The translations under genes were made by a program, and so were the position numbers. 64,000 nt of DNA from Bacteroidales bacterium. GTDB taxonomy: Bacteria > Bacteroidota > Bacteroidia > Bacteroidales > Prolixibacteraceae. Of this stretch, positions 34,462 to 43,571 are shown in pieces (the first letter of the stretch is position 1; every line of letters begins with the position of its first letter). The notes under the pieces were generated by a model. That model had not been told where the DNA came from. It searched no databases and worked only from the letters and a program-made list of their open reading frames with translations. Where the stretch lies: contig JAAYDJ010000035.1 of the NCBI GenBank assembly GCA_012729335.1, positions 1 to 64,000 on the forward strand, in the 5' to 3' direction.

Positions 34462-36255
34462 ATGAAAAATATAATCACCGCAGCACTCCTGGTCGTTTTC
34501 ACGGCGGCGGGAATTACCGCCACAGCACAGGAGAGGCAGCCCGAATACCTCGGACTGCCCGGCGACAACCTCAACCTCTACGCCGTCATGAAGCTCTTCC
34601 AGGAATCGGAAACCCTGGAACAGTTTGAAAGGGAACTCAACAGTGAAAACAGCCGGATCAACAACCTGGACCTGAACGGGGACAGGTATGTGGATTATAT
34701 TACCGTGACCGATTATCCCGACGGGAATGTACATCAAATCGTTTTACGGGTGGCCCTGGACGATCGCGAAAACCAGGACGTGGCTGTTTTCACGGTCGAG
34801 CAGTTCAATGACGGCACCGTGGCCATCCAGCTGATCGGCGACGAAGACCTCTATGGAAGGAATTATATCATAGAGCCCATTTATGATGACATGGCCGGGG
34901 AGACGCCTAATCCCGGTTATACGGGGAGGGCCGCCGGAGGCCAGAGGGTGCAGGTGGTCCGCACCAGTTATGTGGAGGTTGCAGCCTGGCCCCTGATCAG
35001 GTTTATCTACACCCCGGGATACATCGCCTGGAGGTCAGCCTGGTACTGGGGTTACTGGCCCGCATACTGGCATGCCTGGCGTCCCTTTTACTGGCATTAT
35101 TACTACGGCTACCACTCACACTGGTATCCGCACTACTACAGCCATTTCCGTCTGTGGCACCACCCCAGGATCGCCCATTACCACCACCACTATTACAACC
35201 AAATCAGGGTCCATTCACCGCGGGTGAGAAACTATATCAACGAAGGACGATACCGCTCCACCTATTCACGTCCCGAACTCCGGTCACGAGGGGAAGCCCT
35301 TTATGCCCAACTCCATCAGGGGGAGAGAGGTACCCGGCAGGAAAATGGTCTGAACCAGGGGAGAAGCCGGGGCGAAGAGCGCACGTCGGCGCGTGAAAGA
35401 GCCACATCGGTCGACGGCAGGGGCACCTCCGCCACCACGGCACGTAACCGGAGCACTACCCTGAACGGAAACAGGGGCACCTCCGCCACCACGGCACGTA
35501 ACCGTGCCGCCACGGAAGGCGGGAACCGTGCAGCCACCAAGTCAGCCGTCAGGAACCAGGAAAACCAGGCCACGCAACGGCAAGGCAGTGGGGCCACCCA
35601 AAGGCAGGTCACCTCACGCCAGGGCAACCCATCCGTGCAGCGGCAGGGAACCCAGGCCACACAACGGCAAGGCAGCACTGTCAGCCCGCCGGCCGGAAGA
35701 ACCCCGCGTTCTTCTGCAGAAGGAATCTCCACCACAGCCCGCAGGAACACGCCCGCTGGCGGGACCAGGGTCACCACCCCACAAGGCCAGACCAAATCGG
35801 CCTCCCGGCCTTCCATGAGCAGCTCATCCCAAGGGAAAAGACAAGTCGGCTCCGCCTCTTCCCCAAGCCGCTCCGCTTCAACCATACAAAACAAATCCAC
35901 AAGCCGCTCCTCTTCAGCGGTGCAGAGCAAATCCCAGAGCCGCCTCGCTGCAGGCGTTCAAAGCAGGACGCAAAGCCGTTCTTCGGTCCGGAACTCCTCA
36001 CCGGCACAAACCAAATCGGCCTCCCGGCCTTCCATGGGCAGCTCATCCCAAGGGAAAAGACAGGTCGGCTCCGCGTCTTCCCCAAGCCGCTCCTCTTCAA
36101 CCATACAAAGTAAATCCACAAGCCGCTTCTCTTCAGGGCAGGGCAGGATCAGCGCCGGTCAATCCTCCTCCCGGGGCAGCAGCGGCGCCGCTTCCCCGCG
36201 TGGAGGCAGCAGCAGCCATGGTGGAGGCGGAAGAAGTTCCTCCTCCCGCAGATAA
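34462..36255 (+). CDS. Secreted low-complexity protein with aromatic and Ser/Arg/Gln-rich regions
   Basis: A 597-residue predicted secreted protein. A signal peptide ends near TATAQE. A folded N-terminal part of about 150 residues contains NLDLNGDRYVDYITV near 73, a DxNxDxxxD calcium-loop-like motif. Residues of about 165-255 are extremely rich in Tyr, His and Trp (YWHYYYGYHSHWYPHYY). The remainder is a Ser/Thr/Arg/Gln-rich tail with internal repeats (QTKSASRPSM, GKRQVGSASSPSRS). The basic tail is likely disordered and could bind polyanions, but nothing proves this. Similar layouts are seen in unnamed Bacteroidota proteins. Confidence 0.8.
   Translation: MKNIITAALLVVFTAAGITATAQERQPEYLGLPGDNLNLYAVMKLFQESETLEQFERELNSENSRINNLDLNGDRYVDYITVTDYPDGNVHQIVLRVALDDRENQDVAVFTVEQFNDGTVAIQLIGDEDLYGRNYIIEPIYDDMAGETPNPGYTGRAAGGQRVQVVRTSYVEVAAWPLIRFIYTPGYIAWRSAWYWGYWPAYWHAWRPFYWHYYYGYHSHWYPHYYSHFRLWHHPRIAHYHHHYYNQIRVHSPRVRNYINEGRYRSTYSRPELRSRGEALYAQLHQGERGTRQENGLNQGRSRGEERTSARERATSVDGRGTSATTARNRSTTLNGNRGTSATTARNRAATEGGNRAATKSAVRNQENQATQRQGSGATQRQVTSRQGNPSVQRQGTQATQRQGSTVSPPAGRTPRSSAEGISTTARRNTPAGGTRVTTPQGQTKSASRPSMSSSSQGKRQVGSASSPSRSASTIQNKSTSRSSSAVQSKSQSRLAAGVQSRTQSRSSVRNSSPAQTKSASRPSMGSSSQGKRQVGSASSPSRSSSTIQSKSTSRFSSGQGRISAGQSSSRGSSGAASPRGGSSSHGGGGRSSSSRR
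35793..36129 (+). repeat. Direct 118-bp repeats in the low-complexity gene
   Basis: Positions 35793-35910 and 36012-36129 are near-identical 118-bp direct repeats encoding KSASRPSM and the following 30-odd residues. A shorter repeat, ggcacctccgccaccacggc, occurs near 35424 and 35478. Confidence 0.85.
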
Positions 36256-36276
36256 CCCCCCATCCACAGGGTTGGG

Positions 36277-36314
36277 AAAGAAAGCGGAAGGCCTGCAGGC
36301 CTTCCGCTTTCTTT
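36277..36314. terminator. Bidirectional terminator with a 17-bp perfect stem
   Basis: AAAGAAAGCGGAAGGCC and its exact complement flank a TGCA loop. It sits between convergent genes and its edge overlaps the stop codon of the minus-strand gene by two bases. Confidence 0.9.
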
Positions 36315-37200
36315 ATTCAGGCTTCTCCCTGAGGGCGTAGGCGACTACCGTATTCCCAAAGAAAGTGGGGACCAGCAAGACCCCTTCTTCCTGCAAAAAT
36401 TCAAGGTCAGCCGTGTTGCTCCCCAGGGATTTGGTTTCCAACAGGGAGACCTTGGTCTGATCGGGGTAAATCAGGAAGATCTCCCCCTCCCAGTCCGACA
36501 CCAGAAAGCTCCCCGGCAGTCCGGTGGCCACGATGCCATCACCGCGGCCGACACTGTCGGCCACCAGAATCCATTCCTTGGTGGTCAGATCAACAGCGGC
36601 AAAATCCTGCCCACCCTGGGAGGCAACCAGCAATCTCCCGCCGTCGATCAGCAAACCGTTGGGTCCATTGAGCCCCTCCGTCAGCCAATCAGATACCATC
36701 CCTTTCTCATAAACATGGATCTTCCCGGCATCGGTATCGGTGAAATAAACCACTCCCTGGTCACCGGCCACCATGTCGTTCAGCATTTTCGCCCCTTCAA
36801 CGGGAATCTTCCTGATTATTTCACCCTTCACCACATCAATGAGCACCAATTCGTCAACATCGGCCACGAAAAGGGTGTCCTCCACCAGGGCCATCCCCTT
36901 GGGAGAACTCATCCCCTCCACCCAACGAAGGCGCTCTACCTTGCCATCACGGGAAAGAATGGAAACAAACCCGTTCCCGTCCTTCATACGGGGTTCCATG
37001 TTCAGATTGGTGACATAGAGGCGGTCGTGCTTTTTATCGAAAAGGACCGATTCCGGCGTCTGCAATACCGTATCGGTACGCCATACCTCCACCAGTTCAA
37101 ACAGGGGATAAACCTCCTTAGTACTGGTCTCCCCCTTCTTCGATGCCTGAGAACATGCTCCCAGCATCAGGAGCAATACGCCCCACAGAAATAAACGCAT
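36313..37200 (-). CDS. SMP-30/NHL beta-propeller lipoprotein
   Basis: A 295-residue predicted lipoprotein. The start MRLFLWGVLLLMLGAC gives a lipobox with Cys16. The rest is a six-bladed propeller with repeated strands such as ESVLFDKKHDRLYVTNLN, SPKGMALVEDTLFVADVDEL and GPNGLLIDGGRLLVASQGG, as in SMP-30/gluconolactonase and NHL proteins. The function may be a binding scaffold or a lactonase. In-frame ATGs at 37206 and 37212 are possible; one at 37272 is excluded because the promoter box lies between it and the gene. Confidence 0.82.
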   Translation of the reverse strand: MRLFLWGVLLLMLGACSQASKKGETSTKEVYPLFELVEVWRTDTVLQTPESVLFDKKHDRLYVTNLNMEPRMKDGNGFVSILSRDGKVERLRWVEGMSSPKGMALVEDTLFVADVDELVLIDVVKGEIIRKIPVEGAKMLNDMVAGDQGVVYFTDTDAGKIHVYEKGMVSDWLTEGLNGPNGLLIDGGRLLVASQGGQDFAAVDLTTKEWILVADSVGRGDGIVATGLPGSFLVSDWEGEIFLIYPDQTKVSLLETKSLGSNTADLEFLQEEGVLLVPTFFGNTVVAYALREKPE

Positions 37201-37230
37201 ACTCATAACCATTCTGTTAACGATTTTTCT

Positions 37231-37238
37231 CAAAGATA
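37231..37238 (-). promoter_or_regulatory. -7 box of the propeller lipoprotein gene
   Basis: On the minus strand TATCTTTG matches the consensus exactly, 30 bases before the ATG at 37200. It rules out the longer start at 37272. No clear -33 TTG is present. Confidence 0.6.
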
Positions 37239-37432
37239 AGGAACCTCCATCAAACGATTTACATCTCTGCATTTTTCCTTACAATTCATCGCTTCTGGTA
37301 AGGTTTTTGTTGCACTTTTTATGTCTGTCAACGTTGAAATCAGCAGAATTGGCCTTCCCAACCGTCAGGTGACGCTCAGGGCATCGTCCCGGAACCATAA
37401 AATTTATGGCATTATTTGTATTCTGATCTGTA

Positions 37433-37461
37433 TTGCGAAATAGTTTTTATTTCTATCTTTA
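37433..37461 (+). promoter_or_regulatory. Probable tonB promoter
   Basis: TTG at 37433-37435 and TATCTTTA at 37454-37461 are 18 bases apart; the -7 box has one mismatch. The gene-free stretch 37201-37514 holds this and the opposing promoter and nothing else that I can identify. Confidence 0.5.
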
Positions 37462-37514
37462 GAGCCTTGAAAAAGTTGCGTATTGCTATTTGAAACAATC
37501 AAATTAAAAATAGT

Positions 37515-38207
37515 ATGGAACTCAAAAAATCTGAAAAAGCCGACCTGGAAAACAAAAAAAATGTTTTCCTGCTGATTGGTCTGGTGGCTGCCCTGGGGAT
37601 TACCCTGCTTGCCTTTGAATGGACCACCAAGCCGGCAGAATTGGCCTCTCTGGGAACCCTTGATGCCTCAGCGGTAGAGGAAGAGGTGATTCCCATCACC
37701 CGTCAGGAAGAGATGAAGACTCCTCCCCCGCCGCCACCGCAGACCGTTGTCGAGGTACTCAATATTGTGGACAACAATGCACAGGTGAATGACGACCTGA
37801 GCATCTTTGATTCGGAAGCCGATAACGAAACCTTTGTCGATGTGGCGCCGATTGTACAGGCCAAGGAAGAAAAGGAAGAAGCAGAGGAAGCCCAGGTTTT
37901 CTTCATTGTGGAAGAGATGCCTGAATTTCCCGGTGGGGAAGCCGCCCTGCGCGCCTTCATCGCCAAATCGATCAACTACCCGGTGATTGCCCAGGAAAAC
38001 GGCATCCAGGGTAAAGTGTACGTCACCTTTGTTGTCGACAAGGATGGCGGTATATCGGAAGCCAAGATAGCACGTGGCGTCGACCCTTCACTGGACAAGG
38101 AAGCCCTTCGCGTGGTCAACTCCCTTCCGAAATGGAAACCCGGAAAACAGCGCGGGAAACCGGTGAGGGTCTCCTACACCGTGCCCATCAGCTTCGTATT
38201 GCAGTAA
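37515..38207 (+). CDS. Energy transducer TonB
   Basis: A 230-residue periplasm-spanning protein that carries proton-motive energy from ExbBD to outer-membrane receptors. There is one transmembrane helix at about residues 17-36, a proline-rich stretch (TPPPPPPQ near 72) and an acidic linker. The TonB C-terminal domain covers about 135-230, with MPEFPGGEAALRAFIAKSINYP, GKVYVTFVVDKDG and LPKWKPGKQRGKPV, standard for Bacteroidota TonB. No exbB, exbD or receptor gene is adjacent. It ends at a strong terminator. Confidence 0.93.
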   Translation: MELKKSEKADLENKKNVFLLIGLVAALGITLLAFEWTTKPAELASLGTLDASAVEEEVIPITRQEEMKTPPPPPPQTVVEVLNIVDNNAQVNDDLSIFDSEADNETFVDVAPIVQAKEEKEEAEEAQVFFIVEEMPEFPGGEAALRAFIAKSINYPVIAQENGIQGKVYVTFVVDKDGGISEAKIARGVDPSLDKEALRVVNSLPKWKPGKQRGKPVRVSYTVPISFVLQ

Positions 38208-38220
38208 ACGTATAAGTCGA

Positions 38221-38228
38221 TATCTTTG
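38221..38228 (+). promoter_or_regulatory. -7 box for hflX
   Basis: TATCTTTG lies 66 bases before the hflX start. Transcription should begin near 38235, inside the tonB terminator stem, so hflX transcripts would carry only part of that hairpin. Confidence 0.55.
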
Positions 38229-38230
38229 CA

Positions 38231-38264
38231 CTCCTGTTCCGCAGGCGGAACAGGAGTTTTTTTT
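38231..38264 (+). terminator. Terminator of tonB
   Basis: An 11-bp perfect stem CTCCTGTTCCG / CGGAACAGGAG with loop CAGG is followed by eight T residues, 24 bases after the tonB stop. Confidence 0.92.
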
Positions 38265-38286
38265 AACCATTATTGCACGCACAGAG

Positions 38287-39510
38287 ATGATTGAAACCAG
38301 ACCCCCATCAGAAAGGGTCGTCCTGGTCGGACTGGTCAGCCAGCAACAGGATGAAAAACAAGCCAGGGAATACCTTGAGGAACTGGCCTTTCTGGCCGAC
38401 ACGGCCGGGGCGGTTGTGCTCAAACATTTTCTGCAGCGTCTTGAACAACCCCACCCAGTGACTTTCGTAGGCCAGGGCAAACTGAACGAAATTGCCGACT
38501 ATGTCAAAGTCACAGAGGCCGACACGGTCATCTTCGATGATGAGCTCACTCCCACCCAACTCCGGAATGTGGAAAAAGTACTGGCTTGTAAGGTGCTGGA
38601 CCGCACCAACCTGATTCTCGACATTTTCGCCCGCCGGGCACAGACGGCCCACGCCAAAACCCAGGTCGAACTGGCCCAGTACCAATACCTCCTGCCCCGC
38701 CTTACCCGCATGTGGACCCACCTCGAAAGACAACGGGGAGGTATCGGACTGCGCGGCCCCGGTGAAACCCAAATCGAAACCGACCGGCGCATCATCCTCG
38801 AAAAAATCGCCCGGCTGAAAGACGAACTCAAAAAAATCGACCTCCAGAAAACAACCCAGCGCAAAAACAGGGGCAAAACCGTCAGGGTCGCCCTGGTGGG
38901 TTACACCAACGTGGGTAAATCCACCATCATGAACATGCTGAGTAAATCGGAAGTCTTCGCCGAAAACAAACTCTTCGCCACCCTCGATACCACCGTCCGC
39001 AAGGTGGTCATCACCAATCTCCCCTTCCTGCTGGCCGATACCGTGGGTTTCATCCGCAAGCTGCCCCACGACCTGGTGGAATCCTTTAAATCCACCCTCG
39101 ATGAGGTCAGGGAAGCCGATATCCTGGTCCACGTGGTGGATATCTCCCACCCGGGATTCGAAGAACAGATCGAGGTGGTAGACCGTACCCTCAGGGAAAT
39201 CGGCGCAGCCGACAAAAACAAAATCTACCTCTTTAACAAGATTGACGCCTTTACATTTGTGGAAAAGGATCACGACGACCTCTCCCCGTCGACCCGTGAC
39301 AATATGAGCCTCGACGACTGGCAGCGCTCCTGGATGGCCCAGAACAATACCCCCTCCCTGTTCATCTCTGCCAGGTATAAAACCCATGCCGAAGAATTTA
39401 AGGCCCTCCTCTATCAGGAGGTCAAAAAAATACACGTGCAGAGGTTCCCCTATAACGATTTTCTCTTTGACCTTCCGGAGGAAGAACCATCTTCCTCCCC
39501 AACCCTGTAA
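38287..39510 (+). CDS. hflX: Ribosome-associated GTPase HflX
   Basis: A 407-residue GTPase that binds and splits stalled 70S ribosomes, especially under stress. The N-terminal HflX domain (about 1-190) includes TFVGQGKLNEIA and the glycine-rich RGGIGLRGPGETQIETDRR near 156. The G domain has G1 GYTNVGKST near 207, G3 DTVGFI near 253 and G4 NKID near 318. The length is typical. It begins just after the tonB terminator and has its own promoter. Its 3' flank is a repeat region. Confidence 0.95.
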   Translation: MIETRPPSERVVLVGLVSQQQDEKQAREYLEELAFLADTAGAVVLKHFLQRLEQPHPVTFVGQGKLNEIADYVKVTEADTVIFDDELTPTQLRNVEKVLACKVLDRTNLILDIFARRAQTAHAKTQVELAQYQYLLPRLTRMWTHLERQRGGIGLRGPGETQIETDRRIILEKIARLKDELKKIDLQKTTQRKNRGKTVRVALVGYTNVGKSTIMNMLSKSEVFAENKLFATLDTTVRKVVITNLPFLLADTVGFIRKLPHDLVESFKSTLDEVREADILVHVVDISHPGFEEQIEVVDRTLREIGAADKNKIYLFNKIDAFTFVEKDHDDLSPSTRDNMSLDDWQRSWMAQNNTPSLFISARYKTHAEEFKALLYQEVKKIHVQRFPYNDFLFDLPEEEPSSSPTL

Positions 39511-39538
39511 GACTTTCCGGGGATTCCCGACCCAGATT

Positions 39539-39640
39539 CCCGGATCTCTCCTCCCTGTCTCAGGATCCCGGAACTCTCCTCCCTGCCTCAGGATCCCGGA
39601 TTCCGGCATTCTGATCTTCTGATCTTCCGATCTTCCGATA
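39539..39640. repeat. 28-bp and 8-bp tandem repeats after hflX
   Basis: Two 28-bp units (cccggatctctcctccctgt and following) at 39539-39566 and 39567-39594 are followed by a partial third. Four 8-bp units of the form ctgatctt/ccgatctt then run near 39611-39640. They fill the space between the convergent hflX and asd genes. Confidence 0.8.
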
Positions 39641-39660
39641 ATCCGGCCTGCTGAAATCCT

Positions 39661-40668
39661 TTACTTCAGTCCCTGCCTGATCAGGTATTCGGCAATTTGC
39701 ACGGCGTTGAGGGCGGCACCTTTACGGATCTGGTCGCCGACACACCAGAAGGTGATTCCGTTGGGATGGGAGATATCCTTCCGGAGGCGCCCCACATAGA
39801 CATCGTCCTTTCCTGACACGAAAAGGGGCATGGGGTATTTCTTTTCAGAGGGTTTATCGAGAAGGGTAAGGCCTTCGGCCTTCAGAAAGGCCTCCCGCAC
39901 GGTTTCCACGGAAAGAGGTGAAGCCGTCTCCACCCAGATGGCCTCGGAATGGGCCCGGGCGACCGGAATACGGACACACGTGGCACTCACTTCGGCCGTG
40001 GTGTGCATGATCTTCCGGGTTTCCCAGCTCATCTTCATCTCCTCCTTGGTGTAATCGTTGTCGAGAAACACATCGATGTGCGGAATAATGTTCATGGCCA
40101 GCTGGTAGGGGAACTTGGCCACGGTAGGTTCATCACCGCCGGCGATCTGACGGATCTGCTGCTCCAGTTCCGCAATGCCCTGGGCCCCGGCGCCGCTTGC
40201 CGCCTGATAGGTGGCCACATGCACCCGCGTTATGGGCGACAAATCCTGGATAGGTTTGAGCGCCACCACCATCTGAATCGTCGAACAGTTGGGATTGGCA
40301 ATGATTTGACGTGGCCTGACCAGCGCATCGGAGGCATTCACCTCGGGAACCACCAACGGCACATCCTCATCGTACCGGAATGCACTCGAATTGTCGATCA
40401 TGATGGTCCCGAATTTGGTGATGGTCTCCGCAAACTCCTTCGAGGTGGAGGCTCCCGCCGAGGTAAGCGCGATGTCGATGCCCCTGAAATCATCGTTGTG
40501 ACAGAGCTCTTTGACGGTCAGCTTCTTTCCCCGGAAAGAATATTCCTTTCCGGCACTCCGCGACGAACCGAACAACACCAGCTCATCAAGGGGAAAATTC
40601 CTCTCTTCCAGCACCTGCAGAAACTCCTGTCCCACGGCACCACTCACACCCACGATCGCTACTTTCAT
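39661..40668 (-). CDS. asd: Aspartate-semialdehyde dehydrogenase
   Basis: The enzyme reduces aspartyl phosphate to aspartate semialdehyde with NADPH, feeding the lysine/diaminopimelate, threonine and methionine pathways. The 335-residue protein has the NADP motif [21 protein letters not shown] at the N-terminus, the catalytic cysteine in NPNCSTIQM near residue 131, and the substrate and acid/base region [13 protein letters not shown] with its histidine near 237. Length and motifs are complete. It is divergent from the lamin-tail-domain gene and convergent with hflX. Confidence 0.96.
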   Translation of the reverse strand: MKVAIVGVSGAVGQEFLQVLEERNFPLDELVLFGSSRSAGKEYSFRGKKLTVKELCHNDDFRGIDIALTSAGASTSKEFAETITKFGTIMIDNSSAFRYDEDVPLVVPEVNASDALVRPRQIIANPNCSTIQMVVALKPIQDLSPITRVHVATYQAASGAGAQGIAELEQQIRQIAGGDEPTVAKFPYQLAMNIIPHIDVFLDNDYTKEEMKMSWETRKIMHTTAEVSATCVRIPVARAHSEAIWVETASPLSVETVREAFLKAEGLTLLDKPSEKKYPMPLFVSGKDDVYVGRLRKDISHPNGITFWCVGDQIRKGAALNAVQIAEYLIRQGLK

Positions 40669-40741
40669 TTTGCTTGCTTTTTTACTGGAAATTCCTTAAA
40701 TTGTATCGTTTACAAACCTTCCGGAACAAAAATACAATATT

Positions 40742-42589
40742 ATGAATTTGCCCCTCAGCCCCTACGGGGTAAAATCCCATTTCTTAACATTGGCAATTTC
40801 CCTGCCTGTCTGTGTCTTATCCTTCCTGGCTACGGGCTTTCCCTGTCCAGGTGGGGAAAGAGCCTGCCCACTCGGCACCCTGACCGCCCGGGTCAGCGAA
40901 GCATCTGCGACGCACCTGCCGGGCCTCCCTCCTTCCGCGGAACCCCGCGACAACAAGGTGGTCATCAATGAAATCATGGCCGATCCCACTCCCGTGGCGG
41001 GGCTTCCTGACGCCGAATGGATCGAACTCTACAATGCGGGTGCGTTGGCGGTATCCCTCAAAGGATGGGAATTGAGGGTGGGCAGCTACCACAGGGTACT
41101 CCCCGACTCGCTCCTCCTTCCCGGCCAATACAGGGTGGTCTGCTCCCAGGCTGCAGCCCCTTCACTGGCGGGCTACGCACCGGTCATTGCACTCTCCTCC
41201 TTCCCGGCCCTGCGTAACAGTGGAAACCGGATCACCCTCTCATTTCCCGGAGGCCTTCTCTCCGACCTCATCGACTATTCCGACAGCTGGTATGGCGACA
41301 GCAGCAGGAAAAACGGGGGCTGGAGCCTGGAGAGGATCGATCCTGCAAGGGATTGCGGGCAGAAGGCCAACTGGAGCGTCAGCAGGGATCCTGCCGGGGG
41401 CACCCCCGGAAAGGCCAACTCGGTCATGGCTCCCAACCTTGACCTCACTCCCCCGGAGGTCACCGCCGTCTACACCCTCTCCCCCCGTTCTGCCGCTATT
41501 TTCTTCTCGGAGGCCATGGATACCCTTCTCCTGCGGGAAACCACCCATTACCACCTCCCCGGGAATTGGGGTCCGCTGTTCCTCACCCTGGCAGCCCCCG
41601 GAAACGGGGTTACCCTCACCTGGGAACCGCCCCTGCCCCCCAACCAGCCCTGTGAGGTGGAACTCCTCCACATGGCCGACGAATGCGGAAATCCCCTGGC
41701 AGGCAACCAGGTGGAATTCGTCTGGGTCGTGGTAGCCCCGGGCGACGTGGTGATCAACGAAATCTTGTTCGATCCGTTCGGGGGAGGAAACGACTTTGTG
41801 GAACTTCTCAACCTCTCGGGGAAAAAGATCCCCCTGAACCGGCTGGTTCTGGCTGCCCGTGATGAAAACGGACAACTTAAAAAACCGGTATCGCCAGGAC
41901 CGGCGGGAACCGTCCTGCTCCCCGGTGAAATCCTGGCCTTCACCACCGACACCGCCGGAGTCCTCCCCTTTTACCCTTCGGCTCAAAGGGAACAAATCAG
42001 GGAGATCCCCTCACTGCCCCCGATGTACAACGAAGAAGGCTGTCTGGTGCTCCTGGGCGATTCCATGACCTTTCTCGAAGAGGTGAACTACCGTGAAGAG
42101 ATGCACCATCCCCTGCTGGCCAGCCATGAAGGGGTTTCCCTTGAAAGAAGGAACCCCCGGTTGCCGGCAAACGCTCCTGTCAACTGGCACTCGGCGGCTG
42201 AAACGGCCGGCTTTGCCACACCCGGGAGCCCCAACTCCGCAGGAATCCCGGGCTCCGGCGCCGACACCCCCGTCATCTCCTTCCTCCAGACCGCCTTTTC
42301 CCCTGATTACGACGGCTATCACGACGAACTGATCATCAGTTGCACTACCGGAACCCCGGGATGGATGGCCGGATGTCAGGTTTTTGACCCTTCAGGGAGA
42401 TGGGTCACCCGCCTGGCCGGAAACCTCCTCCTGGGAACCCACGCCTCCATCACCTGGAACGGCCGCGACGAAAACGGCTCCCGCCTCCCCTCAGGGCCCT
42501 ACCTTGTCCTGGTGGAACTCTTTCATCCCGATGGGAGAAACCTGATCCGTAAATGCGCCGTCTTCCTTACAGCCAGGGGAGACCTCTGA
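40742..42589 (+). CDS. Secreted lamin-tail (LTD) domain protein with a gliding-type C-terminal module
   Basis: A 615-residue predicted exported protein. An N-terminal hydrophobic segment (about 12-32) is followed by an LTD domain (about 75-215; VVINEIMADPTPVAGLPDAEWIELYN starts it, cut here to its key residues). A Big_5/Ig-like domain (about 235-330) and a second LTD-like unit (VVINEILFDPFGGGNDFVEL near 335) come next. The C-terminal FlgD/CHU_C-like module (FSPDYDGYHDE near 520; TWNGRDENGSRLPSGPY near 580) is found in type IX-exported proteins. The role is probably structural or adhesive at the surface; no catalytic motif is seen. Confidence 0.82.
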   Translation: MNLPLSPYGVKSHFLTLAISLPVCVLSFLATGFPCPGGERACPLGTLTARVSEASATHLPGLPPSAEPRDNKVVINEIMADPTPVAGLPDAEWIELYNAGALAVSLKGWELRVGSYHRVLPDSLLLPGQYRVVCSQAAAPSLAGYAPVIALSSFPALRNSGNRITLSFPGGLLSDLIDYSDSWYGDSSRKNGGWSLERIDPARDCGQKANWSVSRDPAGGTPGKANSVMAPNLDLTPPEVTAVYTLSPRSAAIFFSEAMDTLLLRETTHYHLPGNWGPLFLTLAAPGNGVTLTWEPPLPPNQPCEVELLHMADECGNPLAGNQVEFVWVVVAPGDVVINEILFDPFGGGNDFVELLNLSGKKIPLNRLVLAARDENGQLKKPVSPGPAGTVLLPGEILAFTTDTAGVLPFYPSAQREQIREIPSLPPMYNEEGCLVLLGDSMTFLEEVNYREEMHHPLLASHEGVSLERRNPRLPANAPVNWHSAAETAGFATPGSPNSAGIPGSGADTPVISFLQTAFSPDYDGYHDELIISCTTGTPGWMAGCQVFDPSGRWVTRLAGNLLLGTHASITWNGRDENGSRLPSGPYLVLVELFHPDGRNLIRKCAVFLTARGDL

Positions 42590-42657
42590 CCCGCTTCCCC
42601 TCCCCCGGGGCCTTGCCGGGCTTTTCATCATCCCACAGGAGTCCTCCGGGGAATAAA

Positions 42658-42680
42658 AAAGGCCGCCTGAGGCAGCCTTT
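42658..42680. terminator. Bidirectional terminator between the LTD protein and peroxiredoxin genes
   Basis: AAAGGC-c-GCC, loop TGA, GGC-a-GCCTTT, flanked by A-rich and T-rich sequence, five bases beyond the peroxiredoxin stop codon. Confidence 0.8.
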
Positions 42681-42685
42681 CCTTT

Positions 42686-43393
42686 TTATTTCTTCAGGAT
42701 TTTTTCCATCACCTTCTCTTTCGGAAGCTTCTTCAGACAGAAGAACCAGTCCTTGCATTCCACTCCTTCTTCCTTGCCTTCCATTCGGTCCTTGGCGGTT
42801 CCGCAACTTCCGGCGGTGGGAACGATCACATCATCACCCGGACGCCAGTCGGCAGGCATGGCCACCCCAAAAGCATCGGCAGCCTGCAACCCCATCACAA
42901 CACGCTTCAGCTCGTCAAAGTTGCGGCCCAGACTCAGAGGATAGTAGATGATCGTGCGGATGAAACCCTTCGGATCAATGAAGAATACGGCACGCACCGC
43001 CTTGGTGCTGCTTTCACCGGGCATCATCATCCCGTACTTGCGGGCTACTTCCATCGTAATGTCCTCGATAAGCGGGAACGTTACCTCAATGTCCTTCATC
43101 CCCTTGTATTCGATCTTCTCCTTGATGGTCCGCAACCATGCAATATGGCTGTATAACCCATCGACCGACAAACCTACCAGCTGACAGTTAAGCGCATTGA
43201 ACTCAGCCTCCATATGGGCAAAAGTCATGAACTCAGAAGTGCAAACAGGGGTGAAATCAGCAGGATGACTGAACAAAATCACCCACTTCCCCTCGTAATC
43301 GGCGGGAAAATTGATGTTACCCTGGGTGGTAACAGCTTTAAACTCCGGAGCCTTGTCTCCGATGCGCGGTAAAGAAATGACTTGATTTTCCAT
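42686..43393 (-). CDS. Peroxiredoxin, Prx6/archaeal-type
   Basis: A 235-residue thiol peroxidase that reduces hydrogen peroxide and organic peroxides. The peroxidatic Cys51 is in HPADFTPVCTSEF. C-terminal cysteines at about 197, 213 and 219 include the CKDWFFC motif, which is seen in archaeal Prx6-type 2-Cys enzymes and probably supplies the resolving thiol. It is distinct from the shorter AhpC. It lies downstream of the PerR-like regulator in the same orientation after a gap of about 180 bases, and near two superoxide dismutases, so peroxide-responsive control is likely. Confidence 0.93.
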   Translation of the reverse strand: MENQVISLPRIGDKAPEFKAVTTQGNINFPADYEGKWVILFSHPADFTPVCTSEFMTFAHMEAEFNALNCQLVGLSVDGLYSHIAWLRTIKEKIEYKGMKDIEVTFPLIEDITMEVARKYGMMMPGESSTKAVRAVFFIDPKGFIRTIIYYPLSLGRNFDELKRVVMGLQAADAFGVAMPADWRPGDDVIVPTAGSCGTAKDRMEGKEEGVECKDWFFCLKKLPKEKVMEKILKK

Positions 43394-43571
43394 AATTAAG
43401 TTGTATTATTTAAAAAATGAATGAATTAAGTTAACAGTCGTAATGGCGGGAGGAAAAGAGATTGCACAGGGAAGGAAATTTATGGCCTCCGGAACCTCCC
43501 GTGTTCAGGAAGTCAGTACAAAAGCCCTTCCGTGTTAGGGGTACTGCAAAGAATCCTTCCGGAGAAACCAT

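Noticed and set aside
38308-39609. 433-residue frame opposite hflX
   Set aside because: Antisense shadow of a clear GTPase gene; no recognised domain.
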